In this document: in pieces, positions 61,332 through 64,000 of the stretch
Position numbering within the stretch: position 1 is the stretch's first letter
How the letters are laid out: each line of letters opens with the position of its first letter
DNA from: Kitasatospora mediocidica KCTC 9733
Lineage (GTDB): Bacteria; Actinomycetota; Actinomycetes; Streptomycetales; Streptomycetaceae
NCBI RefSeq assembly: GCF_000744225.1
Contig: NZ_JQLN01000005.1
Span: 558,001 to 622,000 of the forward strand
Length of the DNA: 64,000 nucleotides
Direction of reading: 5' to 3'
Notes under the pieces: model-generated
What the model was told of the DNA's origin: nothing
Seen by the model: the letters and a program-made list of their open reading frames with translations, nothing else
The model's database searches: none
Position numbers and translations under genes: made by a program

Positions 61332-62894
61332 TCAACGCCGTAGGAAACCGAGGTCCTGCCAGCGCGGCCAGGTGAATCCGAAGGCCCCCGCACCGGCCAC
61401 ACCCGTGCGGACGGCGACCAGCTCGGGGCGCTGGTAGAGCGGCACCGAGTGGCCCAGCTGCCAGATCCGGACGTCGGCCTGGTGCAGCAGCTCGGCCTGC
61501 GCCGCCGGGTCGGGCTCGGCGGTGGCCCGGTCGAAGAGCAGGTCGATCTCGTCCGTCCCCGAGCCGCCGTAGTTCTGCCCGGTGACCGGTCTGCCGTCGG
61601 CGCCGGGCCGGGGCTTGGCGTAGAGCGGGCGCTCGTCGGCGGCGGGGAAGGCGGTGGCCGGCCAGGAGAAGAGCGCGAGGTCCCAGTCGCCGCCGGTCAG
61701 GTGGTCCCGGACGAAGCCGTCGGCCGGGACGGCCTGCGGGTGCACGGTGATCCCGTCCGGGGCGAGCTGGGCCACCAGGGCGTCGGCGGCGCGGCGGGCG
61801 GTGGCCGAGCCATCGGGCAACAGCAGGGTGAGGTCCAGGTGCAGGTTCCTGGCGGTGGCGGCGATCGTGCCGCTGTCGTCCTGGTAGCCGTCCTGGTCGG
61901 CCATCAGCAGGTGGTTGCCGAGCGGGACGGCGGGCAGGCCGAGCGGGCCGAGCGCCGCCTCGGCGACCGCCTGACGGTCCACGCAGGCGGCCACCGCCCG
62001 GCGGACGGCGGGCTCGGCGAGCGGGCCGCGGGCGCCGTTCAGGGTCAGCTGGGTGAAGGAGGGCGCGGCCGCCCGGTGCAGGGTCAGGCCCGGGAGCGAC
62101 TCGGCGCGCTTGACCGCCTGGAGGGAGGAGTCCACCGCGCCGTCCAGCGCGGCGACGTCGACGGTGCCCTGGTCGAGGGCGTCCAGGCGGTTCGGCGTGG
62201 CCAGGAAGTCGATCCCGTCGACTTTCACCGGGTCACCCCACCACTGCGGGTTGCGGACCAGCGAGGCCCTGCCGGCCTTGGCGTCCAGCGACTTCAGCAC
62301 CAGCGGGCCGGCCGTCACGGGCAGTCCGGCCGCCGGGTAGAGCGGGCTGAAGAGCGCGCGCCACTGCGCGTACGGCTGCTTGAAGACGACCTTGACCTGG
62401 TGCGGATCGGCGCCGGGGGCGATCGACTCGATCGCCGCGTAGCCGGGCAGCGAGCCGCGCAGCTCGGTCCACTGGGCGGTGAAGTCGGCGGCCGCCAGCG
62501 GCTTTCCGTCGCTCCAGACGGCCTTCGGGTTGAGCCGGTAGACGACCGTGCGACTCGTCGCGTCGGCGTCGGCGCCGGCCAGGAAGTCCGGGTCCGCGGT
62601 CGGGCGGGCCCGGTCGTCCGGCCGGAAGAGGCTGGGCAGCAGGGCGTGCGCGATCAGCTCGGTGTCGGCGGTGGCGGTGGGCCGGTAGACGTCCAGCGAG
62701 GCGGGCACCTCGTCCACCGCCCAGCGGACCGTGCCGCCGTCGCGGACCGACGTACGGTCCCCGGGCGTCAGGTCGGACGCGGGCTGCGGCGGCGGGGCCG
62801 CGGGGGCCGGACGCGGGGCCGAGGAACAGCCCGCCAGGGCGCCGAGCACCACGGCGGCGGCGACAACTCTGCGCAGGACCGAGGTGTTGGTCAT
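61332..62894 (-). CDS. Orphan peptide/opine-type ABC substrate-binding lipoprotein
   Basis: 520 residues. The lipobox ends LAGC (Cys23), then an Ala/Pro-rich tether and an SBP family 5 protein (TVRWAVDEVPASLDVYRP, VVYRLNPKAVWSDGKPL). It has no permease or ATPase beside it; it may share the two operons upstream of typA or act as a sensor. ATG 62894 is chosen; GTG 62903 would add three residues. Confidence 0.88.
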   Translation of the reverse strand: MTNTSVLRRVVAAAVVLGALAGCSSAPRPAPAAPPPQPASDLTPGDRTSVRDGGTVRWAVDEVPASLDVYRPTATADTELIAHALLPSLFRPDDRARPTADPDFLAGADADATSRTVVYRLNPKAVWSDGKPLAAADFTAQWTELRGSLPGYAAIESIAPGADPHQVKVVFKQPYAQWRALFSPLYPAAGLPVTAGPLVLKSLDAKAGRASLVRNPQWWGDPVKVDGIDFLATPNRLDALDQGTVDVAALDGAVDSSLQAVKRAESLPGLTLHRAAAPSFTQLTLNGARGPLAEPAVRRAVAACVDRQAVAEAALGPLGLPAVPLGNHLLMADQDGYQDDSGTIAATARNLHLDLTLLLPDGSATARRAADALVAQLAPDGITVHPQAVPADGFVRDHLTGGDWDLALFSWPATAFPAADERPLYAKPRPGADGRPVTGQNYGGSGTDEIDLLFDRATAEPDPAAQAELLHQADVRIWQLGHSVPLYQRPELVAVRTGVAGAGAFGFTWPRWQDLGFLRR

Positions 62895-63017
62895 ACCGTC
62901 CACTCAACTGCACTCATGCCGAAGGGAGCTGACGGCACGACAGCCGGACACCCGGTTGGGTGAGCGAATCCTGTCCGAGGGGTTCCCGTTCATTGTGATC
63001 AAGGTCACACTCGCAGG

Positions 63018-63788
63018 ATGACCATAGCGATCCCGGAACGCACACTCCGTACCGACCGCTGGTGGCTGCCACAGCTCGCGACGGCGGCCGGGCTGCTGGC
63101 CTTCATCGCCTACTCGACCTGGCGGGCCTTCGAGGGCGCCCACTACTACGCGGCGCCCTACGTCTCCCCCTTCTACTCCCCCTGCCTGGCGGCGAACTGC
63201 GCCACCATGCGCGGCGGGGCGGACTGGGCGCTGGTGGGCGACTGGTGGCGGCTCTCGCCCGCTCTGCTGGTGCTGGTCTTCCCGCTCGGGTTCCGACTGA
63301 CCTGCTACTACTACCGCAAGGCCTACTACCGGGCCTTCTGGTCCTCGCCGCCGGCCTGCGCGGTGGCCGAGCCGCACGCCACGTACAGCGGCGAGACGCG
63401 CTTCCCGCTGATCCTGCAGAACCTGCACCGGTACTTCTTCTACCTGGCGATCCCGGTCGCCGGGATCCTCAGCTACGACGCGGTGCTGGGCTTCCGCAAC
63501 GCCGACGGGGCCTGGGGGCACGCCGGGCTGGGCACCCTGGTGCTGGTCGTCAACGTCGGGCTGATCTGGGCCTACACGCTCTCCTGCCACTCCTGCCGGC
63601 ACATCGTCGGCGGCCGGCTGAAGCACTTCTCCAAGCACCCGGTGCGCTACCGAGCCTGGCAGCTGGTCGGCCGGCTCAACGCCCGCCACATGCAGTTGGC
63701 CTGGCTCTCGCTGGCCTCGGTCGGGCTGGCCGACCTGTACGTGTACCTGGTCTCGTCGGGCGTCTTCGCCGACCCGAAGTTCTTCTGA
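63018..63788 (+). CDS. sdhC: Succinate dehydrogenase cytochrome b / membrane anchor subunit
   Basis: 256 residues with five transmembrane spans. The N-terminal half carries the loop HYYAAPYVSPFYSPC, the middle RYFFYLAIPVAGILSYDAV, and a C-x2-C-x-H segment (CHSCRHIVGG), as in actinobacterial SdhC/FrdC proteins preceding sdhA. It anchors the dehydrogenase and passes electrons to menaquinone, probably through heme. ATG 63018; the flavoprotein gene follows 14 bases downstream. Confidence 0.88.
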   Translation: MTIAIPERTLRTDRWWLPQLATAAGLLAFIAYSTWRAFEGAHYYAAPYVSPFYSPCLAANCATMRGGADWALVGDWWRLSPALLVLVFPLGFRLTCYYYRKAYYRAFWSSPPACAVAEPHATYSGETRFPLILQNLHRYFFYLAIPVAGILSYDAVLGFRNADGAWGHAGLGTLVLVVNVGLIWAYTLSCHSCRHIVGGRLKHFSKHPVRYRAWQLVGRLNARHMQLAWLSLASVGLADLYVYLVSSGVFADPKFF

Positions 63789-63802
63789 GAGGGAACCCTG
63801 CA

Positions 63803-64000
63803 TGGACAGCTACGACGTGGTGGTGGTCGGCGCGGGCGGGGCCGGGCTGCGGGCGGCGATCGAGGCGCGCGAGCAGGGCATGCGGGTCGCGGTGATCTGC
63901 AAGTCGCTCTTCGGCAAGGCCCACACGGTGATGGCCGAGGGCGGGATCGCCGCGGCGATGGGCAACGTCAACAGCGGCGACAGCTGGCAGGTGCACTTCC
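63803..64000 (+). CDS. sdhA: Succinate dehydrogenase/fumarate reductase flavoprotein subunit, partial
   Basis: 66 residues visible before the window ends. The FAD-binding motif VVVVGAGGAGLRAAIEA and the following KSLFGKAHTVMAEGG match SdhA/FrdA. ATG 63803 follows AGAGGGAA. Forms the catalytic unit with an iron-sulfur subunit expected downstream. Confidence 0.93.

Noticed and set aside
1-64000. tRNA, rRNA, CRISPR, transposase, integrase or attachment site
   Set aside because: None seen on reading both strands; gene content and codon use are uniform core chromosome.

Overview
The window is a high-GC actinobacterial chromosome segment, almost certainly from the Streptomycetaceae (Streptomyces, Kitasatospora or a close relative). 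The evidence is the strong G/C bias at third codon positions, frequent GTG (and some TTG) starts behind GGAGG-type ribosome binding sites, and long U-poor stem-loop terminators. The gene set is also typical: mshB for mycothiol, a 7Fe ferredoxin beside dapC, DUF3107, DUF3117 and DUF6758 proteins, an ECF sigma/anti-sigma/tatB/mrp locus, two five-gene oligopeptide permease operons of the kind that includes bldK, typA, and sdhC-sdhA. I see no phage, insertion sequence, CRISPR, rRNA or tRNA. This is conserved core chromosome, about 61 genes, most on short transcription units separated by perfect hairpins.

Layout. 1-2.3 kb: a DUF3492 glycosyltransferase translationally coupled to a membrane protein that runs off the left edge. 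2.7-6.1 kb: alpha/beta hydrolase, TetR regulator, DUF3107, small membrane protein, ferritin-like protein. 6.1-13.1 kb: a DEAD-box RNA helicase with a 400-residue disordered repeat tail, a second hydrolase, a small conserved protein, DUF6758, a PHP phosphoesterase and MarC. 13.1-18.8 kb: SUFU-domain protein, DMT exporter, a conserved hypothetical, then a PRC-barrel/MgtE-N/CBS protein overlapping a DUF1003 membrane protein, and the Mrp Fe-S carrier. 18.8-23.3 kb: conserved hypothetical, tatB, membrane anti-sigma factor, ECF sigma factor, O-methyltransferase, DUF3117. 23.7-28.6 kb: enoyl-CoA hydratase, tag, DivIVA-domain protein, folP2-like, LOG-family protein, dapE. 28.7-34.6 kb: transglycosylase-like protein, secreted protein, dapC, fdxA, GNAT, SirB1/transglutaminase-like. 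34.6-38.2 kb: ABC-2 exporter with a DesK/DesR-type two-component pair in one operon. 38.3-44.9 kb: S9 peptidase, small membrane protein, mshB, DUF6113, and an 811-residue protein with a VanW/YoaR-type peptidoglycan-binding region. 45.4-59.1 kb: two complete oligopeptide permease operons facing each other across a zinc-ribbon M48 protease. 59.3-64 kb: typA, an orphan peptide-binding lipoprotein, sdhC and the start of sdhA.

How genes work together. The sigma/anti-sigma pair overlaps by four bases and has a good candidate autoregulatory ECF promoter. The usual HtrA-type protease gene expected between the anti-sigma gene and tatB is missing. dapC and dapE serve lysine/diaminopimelate synthesis. 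The convergent oligopeptide operons and the membrane protease could form a peptide processing and import module. The first operon has the permease-lipoprotein-permease-ATPase-ATPase order described for bldKABCDE. The second carries the only in-frame TTA (bldA-dependent) leucine codon that I found in the window.
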